Below are positions 35,201 to 48,039 of a DNA stretch of 64,000 nucleotides, one piece after another. Both the position numbers and the translations under genes were made by a program. The notes beneath the pieces are model-generated. The model did no database searches. It was not told the origin of the DNA and saw only the letters and a list, made by a program, of their open reading frames with translations. This DNA is from Physcomitrium patens. Taxonomy: Eukaryota > Streptophyta > Bryopsida > Funariales > Funariaceae. The first letter of the stretch is position 1, and each line of letters begins with the position of its first letter. The DNA is taken from NCBI RefSeq assembly GCF_000002425.4, contig NC_037255.1, positions 13,979,626 through 14,043,625 of the forward strand, written 5' to 3'.

Positions 35201-38200
35201 ATGATTGAGATCAGGGTACTTTGATAATTGGCAAGGGTGGTGATAAAATGGTATTACAAATATACCTAGTACGCTATCATAGGGAGTCTCAATTGCTAGC
35301 ATCTGAATTGATGTCAGACAATGAGCCTAGCTCCGATGATGATGTAGTCGCACCAATTGCAGAGGCATCCATGGAGGCAGTGCAACACTTTGGCATAGTG
35401 TACAAATGTAGAGGTCCAGAGGAGTACTTGATATATCCGATGGATTTAGAAAACTCTGAGTATATAAGTATTGATTGGATGACCAAATATAATGTACACC
35501 ATGTTAGTGCCATGGACACAAGACTCAGTACTTCACACATGTCGGACTTGTCGACTGATTTTCAACCAACGCGGGAGTTGAAACAGAACATCGCCATTGC
35601 ACCTTTATGTCAAACTATTAATTTGGCGACCACAGCAAAGTGCCAGATAATTAAGGTCTATGAAGGTACTAAGGACCAAGAGTTGACCTATTGGACAGAA
35701 TTTTTCTTACATCATAAGTCTGCTTTTGCTTGGACTTATGCTGATTTAAAGGGTATTCCCGCTGACATCTCTGAGCATCGTATCATTTTAGAGGAGAACG
35801 CTAAACCGGTACGGCAAAGGTAACATCGCCTTTATCCTAAATATTCCCTCATAGTGAAGGAGGAATTGTACAAGCTTCTTGCGGTTGGTTTCATTTATCT
35901 GGTGCTGAATAGTGAGTGGATTTTTTCAATCATCATGGTACTGAAAAAGAATGGAAAAATCCACAGTTGTCAAGATTTCCGAAAACTTAATACGGCCACT
36001 AAGAAGGATTACTTTCAGTTGCCTTTCACAGATAGTATATTGGACGCCGTAGCCGGTCATGAATATTATTTATTCTTCGATGGATTTTTTGGATATAATC
36101 AAGTTCAAATTGCAACAGAAGACCAACTTAAGACAACCTTTACTACGGATTGGGGCACATTTGCTTATTACATGATACCTTTTGAGTTATGTAACGCCCT
36201 AGCCACGTTTTAGAGAGTGATGACTCAAGCCTTCCAAGACTATCTTTGGCTATTTATGGAGATATTTTTAGATGACTTTTGTGCATTGAGTACAAAATAG
36301 GATCATCTTAATTATCTAGATAAATGTTTGGCTTAGTGCGTTAAGTTTGGAATATCGTTGAACTCAAAGAAGTGTCAATTTGGTGTTCTGTCCAATACAT
36401 TATTAGAACATATCGTCTCCAATCGTGGTATTGCTACGGATCCTGATAAAGTGCAGCATATCATGAACTTGCCCCGCCCAGAGATAGTCTCCAGTGTTCG
36501 TGGGTTTGTGGACAATGTTAGTTATTATCAAAGATTCATTCATTCATTCGCAGTTATTTATCAACCTTTAACGAACTTACTGAAGAAACCTCTGTCAGAT
36601 GGGACTAGTCCCATTTGGACCATGGAGTGTACCATGGCCTTTGAAGCATTGAAGTCAAAATTGGTCTCTGCACCAATATTGGTGGCTCCTCGTTGGACGG
36701 AGCCCTTTCATGTGTATATTGATGCTTTCAATGTGGCTATTGGATCAGTGTTAAGTCAGAAGAATGACAAGGGTTTGGATCATCCTATCTATTATGCCAA
36801 TCGGCAATTGGTGGTTGTCGAATGCAATTACACTACTACTGAGCGAGAAACGTTGCGTATGATATACTATGTTCAGAAATTTTGGCACTATTTGCTTAGG
36901 TATCCGTTTGTTTTTTATGTGGATCATGATGCCCTCAAATACATAATTAATAAGCCTCAATTGAGTGGACGCATTGCCCGATGGATCTTACTCTTACAAG
37001 AGTTCAATTTTTCGATTGTTGTATGACCTAAGAAGAAACATGCCAATAGTGATCATTTATCTCGGTTGTCTAATATTCTCGGCAACAAGCCTATTCCTGA
37101 TGCTCTTTTCGACACCGAATTATTTGTGGTGGATGTGATTTTTCCCAAGTATAGTGAAATCATTCAGTTTTTGACCTTCCACATCTTTCCGCCGACTTTC
37201 ACCGAGAACTTAAGAAGCGACTCATTCTGAAGAGTGCTCCGTACACAATGATTTGTGATGCTTTGTATAAAGAAGGCAAAGATGGTATTTTATGGCGCTG
37301 TATCTTTCCAAATGAAGTACAGTTGATCTTTGAAGGTTGCCATTTGGATACTTGTAGTAGTCATTTTGCAGGAGATAGTATTGCTCACAATACTTTAATG
37401 GCCAGATATTGGTGGCCCACAATCTTTTTTGATGCGAACCAATTTGTTCGTCGTTGTAATCCCTGTCAACAAATTGGTTGATCCACAAGCACTTCCGCCA
37501 TGCCGTTAGTTCCAATCTTGGCATAGGCACCGTTCAAAAAATGGGGTATTAATTTTGTCGGTCCTATCGCACCAACATCAAAACCTATGATGATGCCAGT
37601 ACGATGGCTACTTTTCTATATGAGAATATTATAATTTGATTTAGGTGTCCGAAGAAATTGGTTAGCGATCGCGGCACCCATTTCCTAAATGCTACCATAG
37701 CTACCTTGACGAACACATATAAGCTTAAGCATCGAAAAACCACTCCATATCATCCTCGTGATAATGGGTAAATAGAAAAGACCAACGAAATTTTGTGCAA
37801 GGTCTTGACTAAGATAATTTCAGGGGCAGGTACCGATTGGGAGACCAAACTCTTTGCAACTTTGTGGGCATATTGCACCGCATATAAAGTAACTACCAAC
37901 TCTACTCCATTTCAACTAATTTATGGTCAGGAGATAATTTTACTCATCGAGTTGGAGGTTCAAAGTTTACGGATTGCCTTAGATGAACGACTCAGTGACA
38001 AAGAGTCATTACATTCTCGGTTGGCGAAATTGAAAGAATTGGACGAAATACGGGCTACAATTCTTTTTCACATGGAAACAATTCAAAAACGGAGGAAGAG
38101 TTACTATGATAGTAAACTACGTCTGAAGATTTTTATGCCCAATAATTTGGTATTACTGTATGATAGTTGGTTTAATCATTTTTCGAGAAAATTTCAAGTT

Positions 38201-38326
38201 CGTTGGCATGGGCCATATCGAGTGATTGAAGGTTTTTCCAATAGGTTTGTTCAATTGGAGAATTTCAAGGGCCATCGCTTCAGTACTCGTATTAACGGGA
38301 ACCAATTACGGTTATATAATACATAA
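32262..38326 (+). mobile_element. gag-pol region of the inner element (fossil)
   Basis: Gag-like sequence is followed by zinc-knuckle-like cysteine/histidine motifs near 33630 and 34110. Protease follows near 34890-35000 (VDGSSSVNLMN). Reverse transcriptase spans about 35850-36450, RNase H about 36690-37020 (YIDAFNVAIGSVLSQ) and integrase about 37250-38000. The integrase C-terminal GPY-type segment ends near 38326 (KFQVRWHGPYRVIEGF). The parts are in the normal Gypsy order. The region is broken in several places and is described only as a fossil. Confidence 0.75.
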
Positions 38327-38639
38327 AATATGGGACGAGTTTTTATTTTTTTGGAAGGGTGACTTTGAATGGACACAAGGTAGATCTAAGTATGGTATAA
38401 GTGCGTTAGGGTGTAGAGGCGGCTGAAAAGATAGTTAATAATTATTAATGTGTCAAATGGGATAGAGGTGAGAAACGGACAGTATGGATAACATGTTGTC
38501 ATGATCACCTGTAGTAAGAGAATAGGAGTGGGGCACCAGTTAGAGGTCATTCTGTGTTGTCGTTCTTGATTGTTTTCTGAGATTGCTATTTCTTGTGTTT
38601 CTTATATTTTTGAGCATAGTAGTTCCAGTTAAGAATTTG

Positions 38640-40300
38640 AGAGAGGGAGCGTCATGGCAATTGAAAGTGCAAAGCGAGCTACAGATAAAGAAGACAGTGG
38701 CCGAAATGTGAAAGCTAGATGCGCATCAAAACCACCTTTTGTGATAATCATTACTAATATAGAGCCGATGAAATTGGATATCTGCTGGACGTCAAAAAGA
38801 ATCAAAGACTTTCGGAATGTGTAATTGTTCTAGTTTTTGTACCTGCAAGATTGCTTGCCATCAATTAATGTGTCATTAGTGGAGGAATATATTGTGAATT
38901 ACGACCTAGAGGATGGATCGAGTGTAGTACAAGGACGAATTATCGAGATTGATGGAACAATCCTGGAAAAGGTGCCGTATCTTCCCATTGGAGAAATTAC
39001 GGTAGAAGCTCATGGCTGAAGCAACTTCAGTCCAGGAAGATATTTCAAGGGAGGTATGTCGGCCTTTGAGAGGAGCCAAGGTTGGCGGACTGGTGAGGCA
39101 ATTTCACCAGAACTCGTGGAATGGTTCCATTTTGTGGTGAAGTGGTTAGGATTGTACTGACATCCCACATATATGTCCAAACGATTATTGTATGCAGCGG
39201 TAGGGACATTGGAAGGGATGGTGTTCAACTGGGTAGCATGCGTAGCCACTCGTATTCATGTGGAGATAGGAGCCAAGTGGAAATTGGAGAAATTCACTTA
39301 TTTGCTTTGTTCCAATTATGTATATGCTATGATTGCGCACATATTGCATCAAATAATGTCAGTAGAGGAAAGTCTTGTACCAGTGCTAGTGCCTCCGCAG
39401 AGAGAATGAAATTTGTTGGCATAGAATATCAATACAGTGGATGTAATACACGAAATTGGAGAGTCAAGTCGTACAATGGCACAAGGGGTCGTTCTATTTA
39501 TTGAATCAAAATGGGTTTCAATTCGTTTAGCGGTAGAGGAGGAGAATGAAACCCCAATTTTGATGGATATTAATTAGTTGGCATTTTGATAAGGTTGATT
39601 GCCCGAAGGAATATCTCTTAAGAATGCTTTGTTGAAGCACATTTCACAAATACATTGTATGGTGCGAGCATTGGATATAGAAGGCAATAGCAAACGAGAT
39701 TTAGAAGACAGTAAGAAGGTGATATCAGAGCAAAACCAAAGAATTGAAGAGCAAGAACGGACGATAAATGAAATTGGAAAATTCAAGCTGGTATTGGAGT
39801 GGAAATGGATTCACCAATATGAATCTTGGATAAAAGAAAAAGCACACATCTTACGGATTGTAGAAGGACAATGAGACAAATTGATCCAAAATTACAAGAC
39901 ATGAGATTTGGAACGGGAGAAACTCAAATGCTAGTTGTAGGTGGAAGGAGACAAGACAAAGTTATTGACAAAAGAGAAAGAAGTATTGAGTGACCAATTC
40001 AGATGTGAAACGGAGAAGTTGAAGGCCAAAATCGAAGTTTTACAAGCTGAGGTGATAAATTTGACGAAAGAGTTAACAATGAGAAGCTAGACTCAAGTGT
40101 CAATTGAAGATGTTCTAGAATAGATGAGTCAACAACAACATCAGTTGGAACTCCGTGATGCCCAGATCTTGAAACTGGAGGCTCAAGTCCGTGAATTGGG
40201 TGAGTGTAATGAAGATCTATCAAACCAGTTGAGGAAGGAGTCGATGGACGGATTAGAGGAGGAAAAAAATTTGAATTTAGAACCACAATCGATAGAATCT
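38640..40300 (+). mobile_element. Accessory open-frame region between integrase and 3' end of the inner element (fossil)
   Basis: After the integrase end there is a further 1.6 kb of protein-like sequence on the + strand. An initial segment (about 38654-38830) is followed by EEYIVNYDLEDGSSVVQGR near 38880 and by ERSQGW near 39070. Then come segments with LLYAAVGTLEGMVFNWVAC near 39180 and a strongly coiled-coil stretch at about 39600-40280 (LKLEAQVRELGECNEDL). It does not resemble gag, pol or a classic envelope. Extra ORFs at this position are known in several plant Gypsy lineages. It is broken, and its function is unknown. Confidence 0.5.
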
Positions 40301-40327
40301 ACAATAGGGCATGGATTTATGTAAGTT

Positions 40328-40869
40328 ATATTAGATAGATTAAAGATTGGATGTAATGGATTTTGACAAAATGTGAAGAAAAATATTTTAGAAACATGCT
40401 TTTATGACATAGAAAGGCTTTTGCATTTGAAGCATATGAAATTGGATGTATGGATCCAAATATGATAGCACTTATGGTTATTTTTACTATTCCTCATGAA
40501 CCATAGAATTTACAACCAATTCTAGTACCAAAAGCATATTTATCCAAGTTAATAGATTTACTCAATGAAATAATTAAAATTGGGATTTTAAAACCAAGTA
40601 TAGTATCTTATTTTAATCAATGATTTATAATAGTAAATAAATAAATAAATAAATTATATAAGATATGCAACTTGTGAATAAGGTGACTATTAAAAATATA
40701 GATTGAAGTCTAATTATGGATGAATTTATAAAAGAATTTGTTAGAAGAACAATCTATTTAATAAGTGACTTTGTTGGATATTAAGTCTATGTTTGAAATA
40801 AATGAGATACTTATTATTAGCTATATATATAAATCACATAGATGAAAGCCAAGTATTGAAAAGATTGGT
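40328..40869 (+). mobile_element. Second-lineage Gypsy element, RT fragment resuming after the insertion (fossil)
   Basis: The + strand here continues the lineage interrupted at 31264. RT-proximal sequence reads through LKIGCNGF near 40340 and on to NLQPILVPKAYLSKLIDLLN near 40510, a block that in relatives directly follows the block left of the insertion. It decays and merges into R copy 3 at about 40870, so the later pol domains are absent here. Old and broken. Confidence 0.55.
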
Positions 40870-41916
40870 ATTAGACAAGGAAGTAATAAAAATTAAAAAG
40901 TGCTAATACTATCTTTTTATAGAAGATACTTCTATTTATTTTATAAGAATATAAATAAATCAAATCAAAGTAAATGAGATAAATAATTAATATAAGTATC
41001 TTTAAAAAAGAGTTAAGAATAGATTTTAGCAAAAATTACCTTAAAATACTAAGAATTGATATTGAGTGATGAATAATTGTGAATCAAGGTCAAATCCAAA
41101 TCCCAATGTATAAAAATACACACCTATAATGACTTTAGGATTTTTAGATTGATTGAAGAGTGAGATTTGAAAAAAAACTTATGAAAAAAAATTCAGAGTA
41201 TATTTCATGTGATTTAAAGATATATTGAGATTTTGATGGCTTTTTAAAGTGAAAGATGTATTATGTAGATTTGAATTTTGAAAAATAAAAAGAGGTTCAT
41301 AAATTTATTATGTTACTTGCAACATCTGCCAATTTAATTGAATCATAAATTAATGAGAGAAATTTACACCTTAAAACCTATATACTATTTTATTTTTGAA
41401 GGAATTTAATAATTTAGAAAAAAAAAATACTATTAGAAGATCAACATTCAAGTTGAAGAAAGACAATAGCTAATATCCAAGAGGTTTTGGAAGCTTTTTT
41501 TTCGATTGGTGACTTCAATTCTCTTCAAATTTTGTATTCTTATTAATTTCTTGTAGATAAAAATGTGAATGAATTTTAAATTAAGATCAATAATTTAATT
41601 AATATTTATTGAGATTTATTTTAGGATTTTTTTTTTATTATTTAGGATTTGTTTAAGATTTGATTTAGGATTTAAAATTTTATTAGGATTTTATTAGAAT
41701 TTGATTTAGAATTTAGGATTTAATTAGGATTTGATTAAAATTTAGTCTAAGATTTTATTAAGATTTTATTAAAATTTATTTTAGGATTTGATTAGGATTT
41801 GATTATGATTTTATTAAGATTTCATTAAGATTTAATTTAATTTTTTTTTAGGATTTGGTTAAGATTTAATTAAGATTTATTTAAGATTTTTAGAATTTTA
41901 CTAGGATTTGATTAGA
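40870..41916 (+). repeat. R repeat copy 3, cut off at its right end
   Basis: It aligns with R copy 2 from its start through the AGGATTTGATTA array (about 41590-41910). It stops abruptly at 41916 where a chromovirus LTR begins. It therefore either received the chromovirus or was rearranged with it. It reads across the site where copy 2 carries its 1.3-kb insertion. Confidence 0.55.
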
Positions 41917-42440
41917 TGTCAAAGATATAAACGTCAAAGAATTAAAATGTCAATAGAATCTTATGTACTTCAAAAAGATTACAAAATCTCTTGAAGATGA
42001 TATAATATTAAATTAAAATTTCTATTGCTAAAGATAAGAAGACTAAAAAGTCTTGAAACAAGACTAAGGATTAAAAAAGAATTAACAAGAGTGAAGAAGG
42101 CTTTATTCTTGCCTCTATATATACTCTTAACTAGAAGCTATATAGTAATATCTTATAGAACCTTGAAAACGTGTAGACTTTACAAGACACATATTTTAAC
42201 TTGAAAGGTAAGTTTTTTATATGTGCACTATATAATTAATTTGTTCTACAAGAAATCAAAATGTGATTAACTTCTTGACCAAGTTTTTAACCTATCAATC
42301 AATTACAAATACATGTAAAGTTAAAATAGCATCTATGAAGCTTCTAGAAAATCTTTTAAAAAAATATTATGAAATAAATTTATTTTTATTTACTTCTACT
42401 TAATTATATAGATAAATATTAGAATAAATATGTATATCCA
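41917..42440 (-). mobile_element. Chromovirus LTR, copy 2 (fossil)
   Basis: It is about 524 bp and aligns with LTR copy 1 throughout. It begins TGTCAAAG and ends TATATCCA. Chromodomain, integrase and RT remains follow at higher coordinates on the - strand, so this is the 3' LTR of that element. Confidence 0.6.
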
Positions 42441-45400
42441 TAAAATGATCCCTTCTTCTAAGGGTGAGTTGCATGAGGAGTGATCATTATATGTTGAAAG
42501 AATTTAAGATGCAACAAATTATATTTGCAACATACTCTGATTTTTGTTCTCTTTGAATATGGTTTATAGGTCCTCTCAACCATCAATAGTATCCCATATC
42601 AAGGCAAAAAGACTATCCTATTATTTGATCATTCTTGAGGCCTTCATAACTTCTTTCAAATAAAATATTTGAAACACCATCAAGAGTCATTTTTATTTCT
42701 AATAAAATCACCAAACATTGAGAGTCTCTTCTAAGGTCATGGTATCAAATATGTTATATATCTTGCCATCTATTTGAGAAAAGATATGCTGTTCTTAAGG
42801 ATCTTCATCTGAATTACGTCATCTTGAAGGTTGTGAAAATTGTAATGTCTCTTCTAGTAAGTTATCAAGTAAAAGCTCTTAAATTGAATTTGCTGGTTGT
42901 TGATTTTCCATCTCTTTAACATCAAAAATACACAAAAGTTACAAATAAGAGTAAAAAAAAAATACATATCTTTCTTAAATCTTATTTTATTTATAACAAA
43001 GATTTGCTATTCTTTATCTTAGCTTTGATAGATGTCGTCAATGAAAAGCCTCAACCTTCTTTGTTGTATTTGCAAGATTTTTTTATTGATTCCTGTGTGT
43101 ATTTATTAATATCATATTCATACCAATGAATAAGATATTATAATCTATTTTGATAATACTTCCAATCTAAGACTTTTTCTACCTCAAATTCTTGATTATT
43201 ATTCACTTTTATACAAGGATGTGGCATTTGTCTTCAGTTTGAAATATTCACTATCTTATATGGCTCAAAAAGAGATAAGTGGAATATGAGATGGATCTTC
43301 ATAGATTTTGGTAGATGAAATGATAAGCAACAGGATTGACTTATTTATAAATAAGAAAAGGTCCAAGCCTACAATACTCTAACTTACCTAAATATCAAGT
43401 AGTCTTGATATTGTGACAAAGTAACCATACCTTATCACCTATAGTGAATTTTGGTTGTTCCTTGTGATAGGCATCCGTATTGATCTTTTGTTGTTCTTGA
43501 GCTTCTTTTAATTGTGCCTTCATTGTTGCATGTAGCTATGACAAACAATCTGTCAAATCTTTTGCCAAAAGATTATTAACTTTTAAAAAGTCAAAAATAT
43601 TAAGTTATGGATGATAATCATAATTGGTAAAGAAAAATATTTTTTAAGTAGAAGAATGTACTAAATTATTGTATATATACTCTATCAATAGCAAAAAAAA
43701 AATTCAATCATTTTAATGATAATTGATGTTATATCTCAAATATTGTTCCAAAACTTGATTCATCTATTTTTTGTGCCCATCAATTTGAGGATGAAAGTCT
43801 AAAAAGAGTTTTATATCTACTTTTAGAATCTTAAAAAATATTCTTCAAAACCTTGATATAAATTGAGTCCCTCTATTCAATACAATACCTTTGTATAATC
43901 CATAGTAGTAATAGATGTTGTCAAAAAAAGCTTAGGCATTTCTTTACTTGTAATAGATTTTGTACATAGTACAAAATATGCCATCTTGGTAAAATGACCT
44001 ACTATCATAAATATAAAATCATAAAAATTTAAGATTGAAAGATCTATAATAAAATTTATAGAAATAAAAGACCACACTTATTTTAGAATAAGTAGTAATT
44101 AAAGAAGTCAATAAGGTCAATGACGAGGATTTTGAATCTTGAATAAATATCACATGATTATACAAAGTCTTTAAATGCCTTTTATATTTGAGGCTATCAA
44201 AAATTTCTAGATATTAGTTCTAAAATCTTATTATAACCAAAACGTTTAGTTACTAAAAAGTCATAATAAGCTTAAAGAATACGTAATTATACATTACTTT
44301 TTAAAATATATAATTTTCTTTCAAAGTAAAGTAGATTATTCTTGAACTTAAACTTAAAAGTATTATGAGACTTAGAAGAAGTATACTTAATATTATGAAT
44401 AAGAAGATTAAAAGATCTACTTGATTGAATTTGCTTGACAAAGGTTGAATCAATAATTAATGTTGATTTTATTGCTTAAAGATGAAAATGCTTTAGTTTC
44501 AAGAGGATCATTGTTTATTGATCAAAAGCTACATCTCTTTCTTTTGGTGCAAGATAAGAATGTCCAAAAAGGGCATTTGACAAACCTTATTATTTTTTGA
44601 ATTAATAAGTAATCTTAAAATCAAATATTAATAAAGACATACTCCAATGGACTTGATAATGATTCAAAACATGTGTTGATATAAAGTACTTAAGGTTCTT
44701 GTGATTTATATACATGGTGATTAGACTAAAAGCATCTTTTAGATAATGATGCTATTCTTGAAATAAATCTACAATTGTAAGAAGTTCTTTGTCTTAGATA
44801 TATAATTAATCTTAGTTGCTAAATTTTTTTTAGAATAAAAAGCTACTGAGTAAAGCTTGTCATCTACTTCTATTTGTGACAAAATAAGACTAATAGAAAA
44901 GTTTGATGCATTTTTTTCTATAAAAAATGCCCTAAAAAAAATTGACACGATACAAAATTGACATAGAAATAAATATTGTCTTCAAAGCTTCAAAAAATGT
45001 TTGAACTTCTTTACTCTATTCAAATTTGTCTTTATATGTTAGATATGTAAGAGGGGCCGCAACTTGAAACAAGTTCTTGATGAAGATTTGGTAATAATTA
45101 GCAAATTTTAAAGTACATTATACATCTTTAATTATTTTTAGATCGTTCGAATTTATAATAGTTTGAATCTTTTTAGAATCCATCATTAATATTTTGTTCA
45201 AAATGATATATTCTAAGAAATAAACTTGAGTAATGTAAAATACATACTTAACCATTTTTGCATATAATCCTATATCTTTAAATTTTTGTAATATAAAACA
45301 AACATGAAGATCATGTTCTTTTGAATTTTTAGAATAGCTCAAAATATTGTTTAAATAATAGACAAAAAAATTATCAAGGTACTCACAAAAAATATCATTT

Positions 45401-46560
45401 ATGAAATATTGAAAAGTAGCTAGTATATTCGTGAGTCAAAAGGCATGATATTATATTCAAAATATCCATATCTAGTTTGAAAAGCAATCTTTTACTCATT
45501 TCTTTCTTTGATGCAGATTAGGTTGTATGCTTCTTATAGATCTATTTTTGTGTAGATCTTTGCTTGATTGACTTGGTCAAGAAGTCCTAAAATCAAAAGT
45601 AGGGGGTACTTATTTTTGATGGTTATTCTATTAAGTCTTCAATAGTCTATACATATCTATAGAGATTCATCTTTTTTTTTTTTTTTTTTTTTCACAAATT
45701 AGATAAGAGCTCCTATTGGAGATTTTAAGTGGTATATAAAGTTCTTAGCTAAGTTCTTGTCAATGTATTTTTTTAGTATAGCCAATTCATTTTTTGATAA
45801 GCTATTGATTGATCCAAATGATAGTTGAGCTCTTTCTTATAGATCAATTGAATAATTATACGAATAATATTTTGGGAGAATATTTGTATTTTTTTTTCAA
45901 AAAAATCGTAAAAATCTTCATAATGACTAGAAATATCATTTAACATCTATTTACTATCAGAAATGGGTGTGTCATATATAACAAAAGATATTCCTTCTTT
46001 TGCTACATGGATGAAAGCTCTTGTACTTATTTATAAGGATTTGGATGTACTAGGCTTACCTATTTGTATTTCACTATCAAAATTTTAGATTAAATTATAA
46101 AAAAAATTAGATTATAAAAAATCCAATCTATTTGAGGATTATATTTTTTTAACCATGATAATCCTAAAATAATTGAATTAAAAAGAAATATTATCTCATT
46201 AAATATTATTATATTATTATAATTTTTAATTGCTACATCTAAATAAATATTCTTATAAATAATATCTCCAAAAGATAGAAAACGACTATCTATGACTTCT
46301 ACAAGTATGAGTTTAGATTTCTTGATTAAAAGTATTTCTTCTTTTTAATAAAATCTTTGTCTATAAAAACAAGTTGAGGCTCCTAAATCTAATAATATAA
46401 AGATTTTGTGATTTTTAGTTCCTAAATACTTCAAAAATGAGATTAAAGTTAGCTCACAAATTCCAATTGCCAATCTTCAAATGCCTCCTTACTTTGCCCT
46501 AGGTAGCTATTTTAATAGCTAAAGGTTTGATTTTGACCTTGTTCTACAAATGGTCAACCT
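42441..46560 (-). mobile_element. Chromovirus internal region, chromodomain to protease (fossil)
   Basis: Read on the - strand from high to low coordinates, the order is as follows. Protease remains are at about 46320-46400 and RT at about 45100-45900 (LQKFKDIGLYAKM). RNase H-like sequence follows at about 44500-45000, and integrase at about 43400-44400 (TKMAYFVLCTKSITSKEMPK). The chromodomain is at about 43030-43290 (EFEVEKVLDW, LIHWYEYD). That is the canonical chromovirus order. It is heavily decayed with many breaks. Gag and the 5' LTR were not found next to it. Confidence 0.65.
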
Positions 46561-47049
46561 CTGGATATCAATCCAATCTATCCTAGGAATGTTTTAACTT
46601 GATCCTACTCTCAACTTAACTCTAGTATCAACCATACTAATTATTTACCTCTTCAATCTTATTTTTACTAATTTATGGCCTTTTTAAGGTACTAAAAGAA
46701 ATTTTATAGTCTAAAAGATAAAATTACTAACCAACCTTCAATCTATTAGCTATTAAGATAAGAAAATAAACTAAGAGGCTTTTATAAAAGCCATATTTAA
46801 ATATCTTGAATTACTATTGAACCAAGATAATTAAATATTAATAAAAAATTTATTTTTTATTATATTTTTATAATACAATTATATTAAAATATGAAAATAT
46901 CAATTTTTGCATTAATAAAATGTATTGATATTTGGATTATATAAATATAAAGACGAGGTGATTTTGCTTAATGGTTAGAGTAGAATCTTTATAAAAAAGA
47001 AGATATTTATATTTGATTTATAGAGTTTGAAGCTTCATCCTCAAGCATT
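46561..47049. other. AT-rich stretch without assignable content
   Basis: Possibly the decayed gag portion of the chromovirus to its left. I see no clear domain, terminal repeat or RNA gene. Confidence 0.4.
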
Positions 47050-47345
47050 ATTATTGATCAAAGATTGGATACTTCTTAATCTTTGAAAGAACAATTAGAT
47101 CATTTAGAAAGAGTAAATAAGATTCAAAGATCTGTAGCTCAATACATAGAAACTACTCAGAAGAGAAGAAAGGAGATTTTTGATAAAAAGATTAAAAAAC
47201 ATCTTCTTATTGTAGGGATGTGGATGATGGTTTAAGATGCTAAAAAACTAGAATTTCTTGCCAAGTTTGATGTACTTTGAATCAAGCATTATATTATCAA
47301 AAAAAATCCTTGATAATAATTTAATTCAATTTATAATATTAGATA
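47050..47345 (+). mobile_element. Gypsy integrase C-terminal fragment (fossil)
   Basis: The + strand gives sequence resembling the end of a Gypsy integrase, with RRKEIFDKKIKKH near 47180 followed by KLEFLAKFDVL near 47250. It is opposite in orientation to the chromovirus on its left. It is a small decayed remnant, lineage uncertain. Confidence 0.45.
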
Positions 47346-48030
47346 GAAAAGTTATTCTTATACAAACTAATAAAAGCCATTATAAAAATATAAGATATAA
47401 ATATTGGCTCTAATACCAATTTTCATTAATATTTATATTTATATTTATATTTTTTAAGTATTTCTAAATCAAATCTATAGATTATCTATATTTTTAATAT
47501 ATAGTGATTTTAGATTCAAGGAAAAGGCAAAAAACTTGGTTAAGTATTTTTTCTTGAGTCATAGTCACCATTTATATAATCTATAGAACTCAATTTTATT
47601 ATTATGAATTGATAATCATATAATCTCTATTTCAAATCTCAATAAAAACATAAGTACTATCAATTATTGTGCTAATAACAAAGTAAAAAGTTGCTACATA
47701 TAGAAATATGTTGAGTCTAAACCAAACAATTGTTTTTTTTTTGTTCTTAGATCAATATCTAAGTAATTTTTATTAAAAATTCTACTTCTTCTATTAGCTA
47801 ATAATATCTATTTTTATATATTTTTTATTTTTTATTTTTTTCATAGAACATATTAAAATCAAGAATTGAATTTTTTCTATTCTTACAAATAGTTCTAAAT
47901 GGTCGCCATATATGAATCCCATCAATGCATCTTAATTAGAGGATTGGTTAAAAATATAGTTTTAAGTCATTTAATTATATAAATATTAAGATTAGAGAGT
48001 CTTTTTGACTCTTTAAGTATTTATTAGAAT
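47346..48030. other. AT-rich stretch without assignable content
   Basis: No open frame, terminal repeat or recognisable domain. Presumably old repeat DNA. Confidence 0.4.
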
Positions 48031-48039
48031 TTAGAAGTA

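Larger units (their letters stand above)
31265..40327 (+). mobile_element. Inner Gypsy element, Tat/Athila-like (fossil), inserted in the second-lineage element
   Basis: This is a retrotransposon fossil of about 9.06 kb, less AT-rich and richer in CG than its surroundings, hence younger. Parts in order: an LTR-like 5' region (31265-32005), primer-binding site (32010-32027), gag with zinc-knuckle-like motifs (about 32260-34280), protease, reverse transcriptase, RNase H and integrase (about 34540-38326), and an extra open-frame region (38640-40300). It is broken, with on the order of ten or more interruptions in gag-pol. No second LTR was recognised at the right end. ATATTA occurs at both outer junctions (31259-31264 and 40328-40333). 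The RT type (RKLN, GYNQVQIA, LCNA motifs) fits non-chromodomain Gypsy. Confidence 0.7.

Noticed and set aside
46960-47045. tRNA-like stretch with a D-arm resemblance (CTTAATGGTTAGAGTA) and a T-loop-like GAGTTTGAAGC
   Set aside because: The acceptor ends pair only with a bulge, the anticodon arm cannot be set, and the region lies next to retroelement integrase remains. At best it is a decayed tRNA-derived sequence.
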